NCBI GenBank assembly: GCA_031460505.1
Contig: JAVKTT010000003.1
Span: 124,001 to 188,000, forward strand
Source: JAAYTL01 sp031460505
Lineage (GTDB): Bacteria > Bacillota > Clostridia > Tissierellales > Tissierellaceae
Length of the DNA stretch: 64,000 bases
Reading direction: 5' to 3'
Under the pieces are notes generated by a model. It was not told the DNA's origin and searched no databases. It worked only from the letters and a program-made list of their open reading frames with translations. Shown here one piece after another: positions 25,517 to 34,157 of the stretch; positions within the stretch are counted from its first letter, which is position 1, and the number at the start of each line of letters is the position of its first letter. The translations under genes were made by a program, and so were the position numbers.

Positions 25517-26746
25517 TTATTCTAATGGTTCCAATGGTGTTCTAGGATAAAGTGACTTATCAAATTTAAAATAGTCCTTACACCAGTTTGAATATTCTTC
25601 AACTTCTGCATCTGTCTTTAAGAAACACTGATATGGATAACCCGTTCTATATGGACAAGTATCGAAATGATACCAATTTCCTTCATATAATACTAGATTC
25701 CAGTAATGGGTTCCATCAACTCTTTGGACCTCTAAATTTTCAAAGCCTGCCCTTGTTAATAACTCTCTTGCTGTCGCATAATAAGTAAAACAATCACCAT
25801 TGGCTTTTCTAATACCCCTAACTGCGCCTTGTTTCCAATCTGATTTATCAGAATTTCCAGTGTAAGTTATGTGTTTATTAGTCCACTGAAATATCTCCCA
25901 AAGTTTTTCCTTATCAGTCATACCCTCAGTAAATAAACTTTCAAGTATACCATCTGCTAATCTATGTAGCTCTTCTTCATCTACATAATCCTTTGGTTTC
26001 TCTTTAACGGTTATAGTTACTACCTTAATAGAAGTATTTCCTGATTGATCATTAGCAGTATAAAATACTTCATAAACACCGGCTTGTTTTAAATTAACTT
26101 TAGAGCTATCAACTTCAAAGTCTATTTTTCCGTCTCTATTGTCTATAGCTTCAACACCTTTTCTGTAAGAAACCTTTTCACCTACAAAAATAGTTTGGTT
26201 TTCTGCACCTATTATTTCAGGAACTTCCATATCTTGTATTATCGTTAAAGAGGCTTTTAGTTCTGATTTGTTGCCAGATGTATCTTCTAATATCAGTACT
26301 ACTTCATGTTCGCCAGCTAAATCAAACTCAGGAGTTTGCTTAAAGGATACTACTACCTCTGTTGCATCTACGATATTAGTTACAAAGTCCTCTGGTTCTT
26401 TAACTTCATTTGTCCATACTTCATGATTAACTACCTCAGCTGTTGGAGCTATAGTATCGATTACTTCAAGTGTAGATTGATATTTCCTTCTTCCAACTTT
26501 TACTTCAATATCATAACTTCCTGGTATATTTAAATCGATATCTGACAAATCAGTAATAAATTCACCAGTGTCTTTTTCATCAATAATAAAATCGGCTATT
26601 TCTAAAGAGTTCGAGCCTGCTTCTATTGTCACTATCTCATTGACTTTATCTGCAGAAGATACCCCAATAAAAATAGTTATACCTAGCAAAATAATTACAA
26701 CAGGTATAATAAACTTAAATTTCTTATTATTACAATTTGGGCACAT
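25517..26746 (-). CDS. Membrane-anchored Ig-like/transglutaminase-like protein
   Basis: A 409-residue protein: a short Cys-containing N-terminus (MCPNCNN), one membrane segment (about residues 12-30), three Ig-like/DUF5011-type repeats (about 40-255; LSDIDLNIPGSYDIEV, DLAGEHEVVLILEDTSGN, LKQAGVYEVFYTANDQSGN) and a transglutaminase-like domain (about 270-390) with Cys in NGDCFTYYATARELL, His in DGTHYWNLV and Asp in YHFDTCP. It faces outside. As first gene of the dlt-like operon it may act on peptides, a surface protein or cell wall. The ATG at 26746 has GAGGTG 6 bases upstream; a GTG at 26755 is too close. Confidence 0.83.
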   Translation of the reverse strand: MCPNCNNKKFKFIIPVVIILLGITIFIGVSSADKVNEIVTIEAGSNSLEIADFIIDEKDTGEFITDLSDIDLNIPGSYDIEVKVGRRKYQSTLEVIDTIAPTAEVVNHEVWTNEVKEPEDFVTNIVDATEVVVSFKQTPEFDLAGEHEVVLILEDTSGNKSELKASLTIIQDMEVPEIIGAENQTIFVGEKVSYRKGVEAIDNRDGKIDFEVDSSKVNLKQAGVYEVFYTANDQSGNTSIKVVTITVKEKPKDYVDEEELHRLADGILESLFTEGMTDKEKLWEIFQWTNKHITYTGNSDKSDWKQGAVRGIRKANGDCFTYYATARELLTRAGFENLEVQRVDGTHYWNLVLYEGNWYHFDTCPYRTGYPYQCFLKTDAEVEEYSNWCKDYFKFDKSLYPRTPLEPLE

Positions 26747-26845
26747 ACATTTCACCTCTAGTTTTGTGTATTAAAGTTCTAGCTATGAAAATATTATTAT
26801 TAATTGGAAGATTTGTCAATAATTTACAATCATTTAGGCAATTTT

Positions 26846-27766
26846 TTACTCATCCTTGTGAAGTAGATGTCTTATCTCATTTTTAACTAATCCGTCTTTC
26901 AGCTTTTCTTTTTCCATAAAAAACATAGATACTCCACCTAATCCAACATGAGTACCAACGGCTACACCCATTTGCATAATATAGATTTCACCTTTAAAGT
27001 CTGTTTCTTCTATTTTCCTTTTTAGTGTATTTGCTATACCAATATCGGATGAATAGCCAATGATTATGAAATCTGTAAGATCTTCTTGATTTCTTCTTTT
27101 AAATTCATCAACATAGAATTTTAAAGCCTTGTTTGTCCCTCTTTCTTTAGCTACAATAGCACCTTTACCTTTTCTCATTGACATAATAGGTTTCACTCTA
27201 AGGAGTTTACCTATGAATGCACTGGCATTAGTAAGTCTTCCACTTTTTATTAAATTATTTAAGTCATCTACACAAAGAAAATGTTTTACCCTAGTTCTAT
27301 ATTTTTCATTAAACTCAATTAACTCTTCAAAAGTATATCCAGCCTCTAATAATTTAGCACTTTTAAGAATCAACCATCCACTTCCATGACTCATTGACAA
27401 TGAATCTACTATGTGAATTTTTATATCTGAATCAGGGTTGTTTTCATAAAAATAATCCTTAGCCAATACAGCTGATTGATATGAGCCACTTGTACCGCTG
27501 GACATGCATATACATAGGAATTCTGTATACCCTTCTTCTATAGATTTATCAATTATTGATAAATATTCTTCTGGACTAGGCATTGATGTAGTAGGAAGTT
27601 CCTTCAAATTAGGTAACATTCCAAAAAAATCATCTGAAATTATATCTATCTTATCTCTATAAGTCTTTCCTTCTATAAAAATCTTTAGTGGAGCCACACT
27701 AATATTATACTTTTCTATTATTTCTTGAGATAAATCACAGGTTGAATCAGCCATTAACTTTATCAT
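26846..27766 (-). CDS. DegV-family fatty-acid-binding protein
   Basis: A 306-residue cytoplasmic DegV/FakB protein. It begins IKLMADSTCDLSQEIIEKYNISVAPLKIFIEGKTYRD in the family pattern and contains TTSMPSPEEY, SGTSGSYQSA (lipid-head contacts) and IHIVDSLSMSHGSGWL. Members bind fatty acids and present them to a FakA kinase; no fakA is in the window. GGGGGAAAG precedes the start. Confidence 0.92.
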   Translation of the reverse strand: MIKLMADSTCDLSQEIIEKYNISVAPLKIFIEGKTYRDKIDIISDDFFGMLPNLKELPTTSMPSPEEYLSIIDKSIEEGYTEFLCICMSSGTSGSYQSAVLAKDYFYENNPDSDIKIHIVDSLSMSHGSGWLILKSAKLLEAGYTFEELIEFNEKYRTRVKHFLCVDDLNNLIKSGRLTNASAFIGKLLRVKPIMSMRKGKGAIVAKERGTNKALKFYVDEFKRRNQEDLTDFIIIGYSSDIGIANTLKRKIEETDFKGEIYIMQMGVAVGTHVGLGGVSMFFMEKEKLKDGLVKNEIRHLLHKDE

Positions 27767-27849
27767 TTCTTTCCCCCATTTATTGTCGAATTATATCGTT
27801 TTCATGTAAATCTTTATAATTATACCATAATGACTTATAAGATGTGAAA

Positions 27850-27884
27850 TAATAAAAAAATAAGCTCTGTTTAAGAGCTTATCA
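27850..27884 (-). terminator. Terminator after the histidine kinase gene
   Basis: TAAGCTCT and GAGCTTA form a stem around TTTAA-type loop; the minus strand then runs into TTTTTTTATTATT. It lies just downstream of the kinase stop at 27902. Confidence 0.75.
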
Positions 27885-27901
27885 GAAGTGACATTAAAAA
27901 C

Positions 27902-29311
27902 TTATTTTCTTAATTTAAAATAGAATTTACTTCCCTTATTAATTTCACTTTCTACACCATATTGGGCATTATGAGCTACTAATATTGATTTAACTATAGA
28001 TAGTCCTATACCGCTACCTACTGTTTCTCTTTTTTGAGCTTTATCTACCTTATAGTATCTGTCCCAAATATTTACTAAATCTTCCTCAGATATTCCAATA
28101 CCTTGATCTATTACTTCAAAATTTACCATTTCTTCTTCATCAATTATGTATATAACTATTTCTTTTTTATCATATGAGTAGTTTACAGCATTGCTGATTA
28201 AATTATAGATGACTTGTTCTATCTTTTCCTCTTCGCCATTTACATAAACTGCATATGGAGAATTTAAAATAAAACTGAAGCCCTCGTTGTCCATAAAGTA
28301 GTTGAATCTCTTTATGACTCTTTCAGTTGTTTCTTTTAGATTGAATTTTTTAAACTCTAAATTGTTTAATCCTGCTTGTGCCTTTGATAAGTCTAGCAAA
28401 TCATTTACAAGTCTAGTCAATCTATCAGCTTCATCAATTATTGTTTTTACATGATAATTCCTTTTTTCTTCGTTATTACCTGATATATCACGAATCATCT
28501 CTCCATAGGACTTTATTAATGTAAGTGGAGTCCTTAAATCATGGGATACATTAGCTATTAGATCTCTTCTTAACTCTTCAGTCTTAGATAATTCTTTGGT
28601 TGCATAATTTAGAGTATCAGCTAAATTATCTATTTCAGTATAATCACCCTTTTCAAATTCTATGGAATAGTTTCCATGAGCCAAGTTTCTTGCGGATTCA
28701 GTGATATTCTCTATTGGTTTGGTAAGTCTTGTAGCAATGGCGTATGATAATACAAGGGCTAATCCCAATGAAATACATGTTACTATTAGTAATTGATCCT
28801 TTAATACATTTACAGTAGAATCAATAGGTTGCAATACTGAGTTTATATATAAAAAGTAATTTGAACCTTCCTGGTTTTCCAAAATAGCTCCATAGATAAG
28901 TGTAGGATTTTCTAGTCTTATATCTTCTCTAGTGTAGATTACATAGTCTGTCTCAGCCTGGGCCAAATTTATTAGAAACTGGGCAAATAGTCTATAATCA
29001 AGTCTTGGCTGCCTAATAATATCTATAAGATTTAAAGGATAGACTAATCTGCCATCCTTATCTAAAATCTGAATCACTATTCCTTCATTAAGAGAGGTTG
29101 AATATAATAGATCTTCAAATCCTTCATTTCCATATTCATTGACTAGAGAATTACCAATTATCTTGATTTCGTTGGTCTTCATTGTTTCATAATAGCTATT
29201 TATAAAGACTATCTGTAATAGCCACAATACCAACATTATAGCAGCAGCAAATATTATAAAATATGTCCACATCTTAAATTTTAAGCTCTTTTTATCAATA
29301 TGTTTTAACAT
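27902..29311 (-). CDS. Sensor histidine kinase
   Basis: A 469-residue membrane kinase: two membrane segments (about residues 13-33 and 172-192) enclosing an extracytoplasmic sensor, then a HAMP domain (TRLTKPIENITESARNLAHGNYSIEFE), HisKA with ANVSHDLRTPLTLIKSYGEMI (phospho-His near residue 258) and HATPase (NLISNAVNYSYDKK, DQGIGISEEDL, VGSGIGLSIVKSI). It follows its response regulator by 9 bp. The signal is unknown; DegV and the surface operon lie downstream but are separated by a terminator. Confidence 0.93.
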   Translation of the reverse strand: MLKHIDKKSLKFKMWTYFIIFAAAIMLVLWLLQIVFINSYYETMKTNEIKIIGNSLVNEYGNEGFEDLLYSTSLNEGIVIQILDKDGRLVYPLNLIDIIRQPRLDYRLFAQFLINLAQAETDYVIYTREDIRLENPTLIYGAILENQEGSNYFLYINSVLQPIDSTVNVLKDQLLIVTCISLGLALVLSYAIATRLTKPIENITESARNLAHGNYSIEFEKGDYTEIDNLADTLNYATKELSKTEELRRDLIANVSHDLRTPLTLIKSYGEMIRDISGNNEEKRNYHVKTIIDEADRLTRLVNDLLDLSKAQAGLNNLEFKKFNLKETTERVIKRFNYFMDNEGFSFILNSPYAVYVNGEEEKIEQVIYNLISNAVNYSYDKKEIVIYIIDEEEMVNFEVIDQGIGISEEDLVNIWDRYYKVDKAQKRETVGSGIGLSIVKSILVAHNAQYGVESEINKGSKFYFKLRK

Positions 29312-29320
29312 ATGTTCACC

Positions 29321-29995
29321 TTATTCTTCATACTCAAATTTATATCCTACACCTCTCAGTGTAACTATATAATTCCTATATTCTCCTAAACTACTTCTAA
29401 GCATTTTAATATGTGTATCTACAGTTCTATCATCACCAAAGAAATCATAGCCCCATATCTCATCTAATAACTTTTCTCTAGAAAGGGCTATATTCTTATT
29501 TATTGCCATATATGTTAATAAATCGTACTCCTTAGGTGTCATGTCTATCTTCTCGTTATCTACATATACACTCCTACCATCTAAATCTATCTCTAGGCCT
29601 TTAAATACTATTTTTTTATTAACTCTTTCTTTAGATTTATGTCTATTTATGATTACCTTTATTCTCGCCATGACTTCCTTTGGTGAAAATGGTTTTACTA
29701 CATAATCATCCACACCTATTTCAAAACCAAACAACTTGTCGTATTCCTCTCCTCTTGCTGATAGCATTAGAACAGGTATATCTTTGGTCTTTTTAATTTC
29801 CTTTACTGCAGAAAATCCATCTAGTTTTGGCATCATAGCATCCATGATGATAATATCAAAGTCTTTCTCCCTGCAGATATTTACTGCATCCATTCCGTCC
29901 ACTGCTTCTGTCACGTAATAGCCTTCAAACTCACCATATTCTCTTATAACTTCCCTTATCTTTTCTTCATCATCTACAACAAGTATTCTATACAT
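29321..29995 (-). CDS. OmpR-family response regulator
   Basis: A 224-residue regulator with an N-terminal receiver domain (VVDDEEKIREVI, phospho-Asp in IIIMDAMMPKLDG near residue 51, Lys in VVKPFSPKEVMARI) and a C-terminal winged-helix DNA-binding domain (MTPKEYDLLTYMAINKN, DDRTVDTHIKMLRSSLG, TLRGVGYKFEYEE). It forms an operon with the downstream kinase. A good promoter lies upstream. Confidence 0.94.
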   Translation of the reverse strand: MYRILVVDDEEKIREVIREYGEFEGYYVTEAVDGMDAVNICREKDFDIIIMDAMMPKLDGFSAVKEIKKTKDIPVLMLSARGEEYDKLFGFEIGVDDYVVKPFSPKEVMARIKVIINRHKSKERVNKKIVFKGLEIDLDGRSVYVDNEKIDMTPKEYDLLTYMAINKNIALSREKLLDEIWGYDFFGDDRTVDTHIKMLRSSLGEYRNYIVTLRGVGYKFEYEE

Positions 29996-30023
29996 AATCT
30001 CACCCCGTATTTATCTTACCTTT

Positions 30024-30051
30024 ATTATATACTAATTGTTGATTGTGTAAA
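30024..30051 (-). promoter_or_regulatory. Probable promoter of the two-component operon
   Basis: On the minus strand TTTACA (30046-30051), a 16-base spacer and a perfect TATAAT (30024-30029) precede the regulator gene start at 29995 by about 30 bases. Confidence 0.6.
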
Positions 30052-30162
30052 ATATATGAACTGATTAAGCGATAACAGTAAAATAAGACATTATCCAAGC
30101 AAATAGTTCTTAATTAAGTTTTATATAAATAAGATATAAAGAGTAAATTTATATTAGGAGAG

Positions 30163-30870
30163 ATGATTGCCATTATGAATAATATTATATATAACATATC
30201 AATTATAGGGGGTATAGGATTTCTATCAGCTTGGATGGGTATTCTTGCTGGAGTTTTATTGTCTTTTTTTATAAAAGGAAAGAAAGATCGTTTAAAAGGA
30301 GCTGTATTTGGTCTAATCGGTAGTTTGATGATAGCTATTGTTTTTTTTGAGTTAATACCGGAGTCAATTGAGACAAGTAATATCTATATCACTTCAATTG
30401 GAATTATTTCTGGAATAATTGTATCCATATTTTTAGATGGAAAACTTGATTACAATCATTTACATATTCCCATGGATAAAAACTATCGTTTTTTAAAATC
30501 AGGTATCTTTATGGCAATAGCAATTGGAATACACCATGTCCCAATGGGTTTTGCCCTAGGCTCTTTAATGTCAACTAATCCAGCAAAGGGTATTCATCTA
30601 GCTATGGCAGTAATATTCCATGGAATACCTGAAGGTCTTGCAATTGGTATCTTTTTTAATGAGAGTAATCTAGATGTATTATCCCTTATTCTAATATCTA
30701 TTTTTACATCGATTCCATTGGGATTAAGTTCTATTTTGGGTGGTATAATCAGTGGCATTTCTCCTACTATAATCAGTCTAAGCCTGGCCCTTGCTGGTGG
30801 TATGATTGTTTATATAATTTTCAATGAAACTCTACCAAATGCTTGGAAAACATGGAAAGGCCGAGGCTAA
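30163..30870 (+). CDS. ZIP-family metal transporter
   Basis: A 235-residue polytopic membrane protein of the ZIP (ZupT-like) family, which imports zinc and related divalent metals. The two metal-path motifs are IGIHHVPMGFALGS and VIFHGIPEGLAIGIFF, with a final hydrophobic region LALAGGMIVYIIFNETLP. The start is uncertain: the ATG at 30163 lies only 2 bases after AGGAG, while one at 30175 is about 14 bases away. It is a single gene, convergent with the arsenic operon. Confidence 0.88.
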   Translation: MIAIMNNIIYNISIIGGIGFLSAWMGILAGVLLSFFIKGKKDRLKGAVFGLIGSLMIAIVFFELIPESIETSNIYITSIGIISGIIVSIFLDGKLDYNHLHIPMDKNYRFLKSGIFMAIAIGIHHVPMGFALGSLMSTNPAKGIHLAMAVIFHGIPEGLAIGIFFNESNLDVLSLILISIFTSIPLGLSSILGGIISGISPTIISLSLALAGGMIVYIIFNETLPNAWKTWKGRG

Positions 30871-30875
30871 ACCCA

Positions 30876-31106
30876 TTATTTTAATAATTTTATAATATCC
30901 TTTGGTTTTAGTACTTTCCCATAGGATACTACCTTTTCATCTACCACAAGAGCTGGAGTAGTCATTACTCCATATTTTACTATATCCTTAAAATCCGTAA
31001 CTTTTGTTATTTCAGCTTGTATGCCAGCCTCTTTTAAAGCTTCTTCAGTATTCTTAGCTAATTTTACACAATTACTACATCCTGAACCTAAAATTTTAAT
31101 TTCCAT
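30876..31106 (-). CDS. Thioredoxin-like small redox protein
   Basis: A 76-residue single-domain thioredoxin-fold protein with the active site GSGCSNCVKL (Cys10 and Cys13) and the cis-Pro in VMTTPALVVDEKVVSYGKV. It belongs to the redox-active disulfide protein 2 group often found with ArsP-type permeases. It is the last gene of the arsenic operon, 20 bp after the permease, and could serve ArsC or the permease. AGGAGG precedes the start. Confidence 0.88.
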   Translation of the reverse strand: MEIKILGSGCSNCVKLAKNTEEALKEAGIQAEITKVTDFKDIVKYGVMTTPALVVDEKVVSYGKVLKPKDIIKLLK

Positions 31107-31126
31107 AACGATCCCTCCTAGTATTT

Positions 31127-32131
31127 TTACATAAATAAATGACCAAAGGCATTGAATGTATATCCAATTATAATTATACCTAATGAAACAACTCCAATAA
31201 AGGTTAATAATAATTTTCTTTTAATAACTTTTGATAACATGACCATTGATGGTAATGATAATGCTGTTACTCCCATCATAAAGGATAGTACTGTTCCCAG
31301 CCCAACACCTTTCGCAACTAAAGCTTCTGCAATAGGAAGGGTTCCAAATATATCTGCATACATAGGAATACCTACAAAAGTTGCAATTAATACAGAATAC
31401 CATTTATCTTTACCTAATATAGCAGTAATTAGAGATTCTGGGATATAGTTATGAATTGCTGCACCTATACCAACACCAATTATTACATATATCCAAACCT
31501 TTTTTACAATATCTACTACTTGATCTTTAGCAAAATCAATTCTTTCTTTTGTAGTCATTTCTTCATCTTCTATATCTAAGGAATTGCTACTATATACAAA
31601 TGATTCAACCTGATCTTCAAGTCTAGATTTACTTATTATAGTTCCACCGATTATTGCTAATATTAAACCAACAACTACATACCCTATAGCTATTTTCCAA
31701 TTAAAAATACTTGCCAAAAGAATAATCGATGCTATATCAACAAGTGGTGAAGATATCAAAAATGAAAATGTAACACCTATGGGTAACCCTGCACTTGTAA
31801 ATCCTATAAATAAAGGAATTGAAGAGCAAGAACAAAACGGAGTCACTGTTCCTAATAATGCTGCCAATACATTTGCTGTTATTCCACGGAATCTTCCTAG
31901 GATTTTTTTAGTCCTTTCAGGTGGGAAGTAACTTTGTATATAGGATATACCAAAAATTAAAACTGATAATAGTATAAATATTTTTATAGTATCATATATG
32001 AAAAAATGTATACTACTACCTACTCTAGTACTCATATCTAGTCCAAATACATTTACAACTAAAAGCTCAACCAAATTAAATAGCCATTCCATTTTAAGTA
32101 ATTGAGCATTTAGCCATGAAAATATACCCAT
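31127..32131 (-). CDS. arsP: ArsP-type permease
   Basis: A 334-residue membrane protein of the predicted-permease (DUF318/ArsP) family with about eight membrane segments. The family motif TPFCSCSSIPLFIGFTSAGLPIGVTFSFLISSPLVD is present at about residues 98-133, including the CSCS cysteines, and GIPMYADIFGTLPIAEALV lies near residue 255. Some members export trivalent organoarsenicals; the setting in an ars operon supports that. The ATG at 32131 follows GGGG by 8 bases. Confidence 0.85.
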   Translation of the reverse strand: MGIFSWLNAQLLKMEWLFNLVELLVVNVFGLDMSTRVGSSIHFFIYDTIKIFILLSVLIFGISYIQSYFPPERTKKILGRFRGITANVLAALLGTVTPFCSCSSIPLFIGFTSAGLPIGVTFSFLISSPLVDIASIILLASIFNWKIAIGYVVVGLILAIIGGTIISKSRLEDQVESFVYSSNSLDIEDEEMTTKERIDFAKDQVVDIVKKVWIYVIIGVGIGAAIHNYIPESLITAILGKDKWYSVLIATFVGIPMYADIFGTLPIAEALVAKGVGLGTVLSFMMGVTALSLPSMVMLSKVIKRKLLLTFIGVVSLGIIIIGYTFNAFGHLFM

Positions 32132-32151
32132 CAAATCAACCCCTTTTATAT

Positions 32152-32553
32152 CTAAATTTCATTATTTTTAACTCTATTTATTAAGTCCTCTACTTTTTCT
32201 TTAATTAAATCTCTAGTATACTCATATCCTTCAACGGGACCACCAGATGGATCATCAAGACCCCAGTCCTCACTATGTCTATTTGGAACGAATGGACATA
32301 CTACATTACATCCCATAGTTATTAATATATCTACCTCTTCTGGAATATCACTTAAAAGTTTAGGGTAATGACCTTCCATACTAACTCCAGCTTCTTCCAT
32401 AACCTTAACTGCAAGGGGCTTTACCTCTGGGTAATCTTCAGTACCTGCAGAATATACTTCAAGTACATCGTTTCCTAATTTTTTAGCCCAACCTTCAGCC
32501 ATTTGAGATCTACATGAGTTATGAACACAAATAAACGCAACTTTCTTTTTCAT
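32152..32553 (-). CDS. arsC: Arsenate reductase, low-molecular-weight phosphatase type
   Basis: The 133-residue enzyme reduces arsenate to arsenite using the phosphatase-type loop VHNSCRSQMAEGWAK (Cys9-type P-loop near the N-terminus: ICVHNSCRS) and further cysteines in ITMGCNVVCPFVP; SEDWGLDDPSGGP is the conserved Asp loop. Thioredoxin or a related protein usually recycles it, and a thioredoxin-like gene lies two genes on. The ATG at 32553 has GGAGG 7 bases upstream; the longer reading frame from 32589 has no such site. Confidence 0.92.
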   Translation of the reverse strand: MKKKVAFICVHNSCRSQMAEGWAKKLGNDVLEVYSAGTEDYPEVKPLAVKVMEEAGVSMEGHYPKLLSDIPEEVDILITMGCNVVCPFVPNRHSEDWGLDDPSGGPVEGYEYTRDLIKEKVEDLINRVKNNEI

Positions 32554-32567
32554 TAGACTTCCTCCTT

Positions 32568-33626
32568 TTAATTTGATTTTGGGAACCAATGCTTAGTTTT
32601 ATTTGCAATGCTTACTAATGTCAACATTATTGGTACCTCTGTCAACACACCAACTACAGTTGCTAAAGCTGCTCCTGAATCTAAACCAAACAATGATATT
32701 GCAACTGCTACAGCAAGCTCAAAGAAATTTGATGCTCCTATCATACCAGCTGGTGCAGCAACATCATGAGGTAATTTCCAATTCTTTGCCCACAAATAAG
32801 CAATGAAAAATATCAAGAATGTTTGTATTGTAAGCGGTATTGCTATTAATAATATATCCTGTGGATTATCAATTATGGTTTGACCTTGGAATGAAAACAA
32901 AATAATTAAAGTCAACAATAAACCTAAAGTTGTTACATTACTAAATTTAGGTATATATTCATTTTCAAAATAATCTAATCCTTTGTTTTTAGTAATAACA
33001 TTTCTTGAAATAATACCAGCGCTTAAAGGTACAACAACAAATAATACAACTGATAAAAATAATGTGCCCCAAGGAACTGTAAATCCACTAACACCCAATA
33101 ATAGTGCAACTATTGGTACAAATGCTACTAAAATTATTAAGTCATTTGTAGCTACTTGAACTAAAGTATATGCTGGATTGCCTTTAGTTAAATGACTCCA
33201 TACAAATACCATTGCTGTACACGGTGCTGCCCCTAAAAGTACTGCTCCAGCTAAATAATCTCTTGCTAAATCTTGTGGTATAAGATTTTTAAATACTATA
33301 AAGAAGAAAAAATATGCTATGCCATACATTGTAAATGGTTTTATTAACCAATTCGTAACCCATGTAACCACTAGCCCTTTCGGATTTTCTCCTACTTTCT
33401 TTACACTTTTAAAGTCTACTTTAAGCATCATTGGATATATCATCAACCAAATAAGTATGGCTACTGGTATAGATACATTATAGTACTCAAAGTTATTCAA
33501 AAACTCTGGTATTTGAGGAAGATATACACCTATAAATACCCCAATTACCATACATATTGCTACCCATATTGTAAGGTATTTTTCAAAAAAGCTAATTCCA
33601 CCTGATGCTATATTTTTCTTGTTCAT
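32568..33626 (-). CDS. acr3: ACR3-family arsenite efflux transporter
   Basis: A 352-residue membrane protein with ten hydrophobic segments that exports arsenite. Family features are YLTIWVAICMVIGVFIGVYLP, VTNWLIKPFTMYGIAYFFF and the transport Cys in LGAAPCTAMVFVWSHLTKGNPAYTLVQVA-type sequence (about residues 147-175). The ATG at 33626 has GGAGG 5 bases upstream. It follows arsR by about 27 bp and precedes arsC by 14 bp. Confidence 0.94.
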   Translation of the reverse strand: MNKKNIASGGISFFEKYLTIWVAICMVIGVFIGVYLPQIPEFLNNFEYYNVSIPVAILIWLMIYPMMLKVDFKSVKKVGENPKGLVVTWVTNWLIKPFTMYGIAYFFFFIVFKNLIPQDLARDYLAGAVLLGAAPCTAMVFVWSHLTKGNPAYTLVQVATNDLIILVAFVPIVALLLGVSGFTVPWGTLFLSVVLFVVVPLSAGIISRNVITKNKGLDYFENEYIPKFSNVTTLGLLLTLIILFSFQGQTIIDNPQDILLIAIPLTIQTFLIFFIAYLWAKNWKLPHDVAAPAGMIGASNFFELAVAVAISLFGLDSGAALATVVGVLTEVPIMLTLVSIANKTKHWFPKSN

Positions 33627-33652
33627 TTTATTCCTCCATTTATTCACTAAAC

Positions 33653-33976
33653 TTATTTGCAAGTACAATTGTTTTTATTATTACATATACAATCATCTGA
33701 CTCGTTGAATATCTTAGTTAGGTAATCTATAATTTTATTACATTCATCTTTATTTATTGAATAGTGAGACCACAAACCATCTTTTCTTATATTTAAAAGA
33801 TTAGCTTCACTTAATACCTTCATATGATGTGAAAGTGTTGGTTGTGTAAAATCAAAGTGGTCTAATATGTCACAAGCACACATTTCTTTACATGATATGA
33901 TATCCAAAATCTGTAATCTTTTTGGATCGGAAATTGCTTTAAGTATCTTTGAAGTCTCTTCATAATTTATTTTCAT
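33653..33976 (-). CDS. arsR: ArsR-family arsenic-responsive repressor
   Basis: A 107-residue winged-helix repressor. The recognition region is DILDHFDFTQPTLSHHMKVLSEANLL, preceded by the metalloid-binding cysteines C33 and C35 in EMCACDIL, with C29 nearby. A second set of four cysteines forms a tail CICNNKNNCTC (96-106), which is not usual for the short ArsR class and may add a metal site. It is first in the operon and overlooked by a promoter-embedded palindrome. AAGGAGG precedes the ATG. Confidence 0.93.
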   Translation of the reverse strand: MKINYEETSKILKAISDPKRLQILDIISCKEMCACDILDHFDFTQPTLSHHMKVLSEANLLNIRKDGLWSHYSINKDECNKIIDYLTKIFNESDDCICNNKNNCTCK

Positions 33977-34014
33977 ATTATCTTCCTCCTTATATTGATG
34001 TCTATCTATTTATG

Positions 34015-34043
34015 ATTATATAGACGTATATCTATATTGTCAA
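34015..34043 (-). promoter_or_regulatory. ars operon promoter with embedded operator palindrome
   Basis: On the minus strand TTGACA (34038-34043), 17 bases, TATAAT (34015-34020) is a perfect consensus promoter. Its spacer and -10 edge hold the palindrome ATATAGA-N6-TCTATAT (34018-34037), a good candidate ArsR operator that would block RNA polymerase directly. Confidence 0.78.
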
Positions 34044-34157
34044 TAAATAATTTAACCAATATCCCTGCTCTATCCTTAATAATTATAAATAACTGCATAT
34101 TATTGTATTTTCTTTGGTATATATTTAAATGAAACATAAATCTTGTTGGAGGATTAT

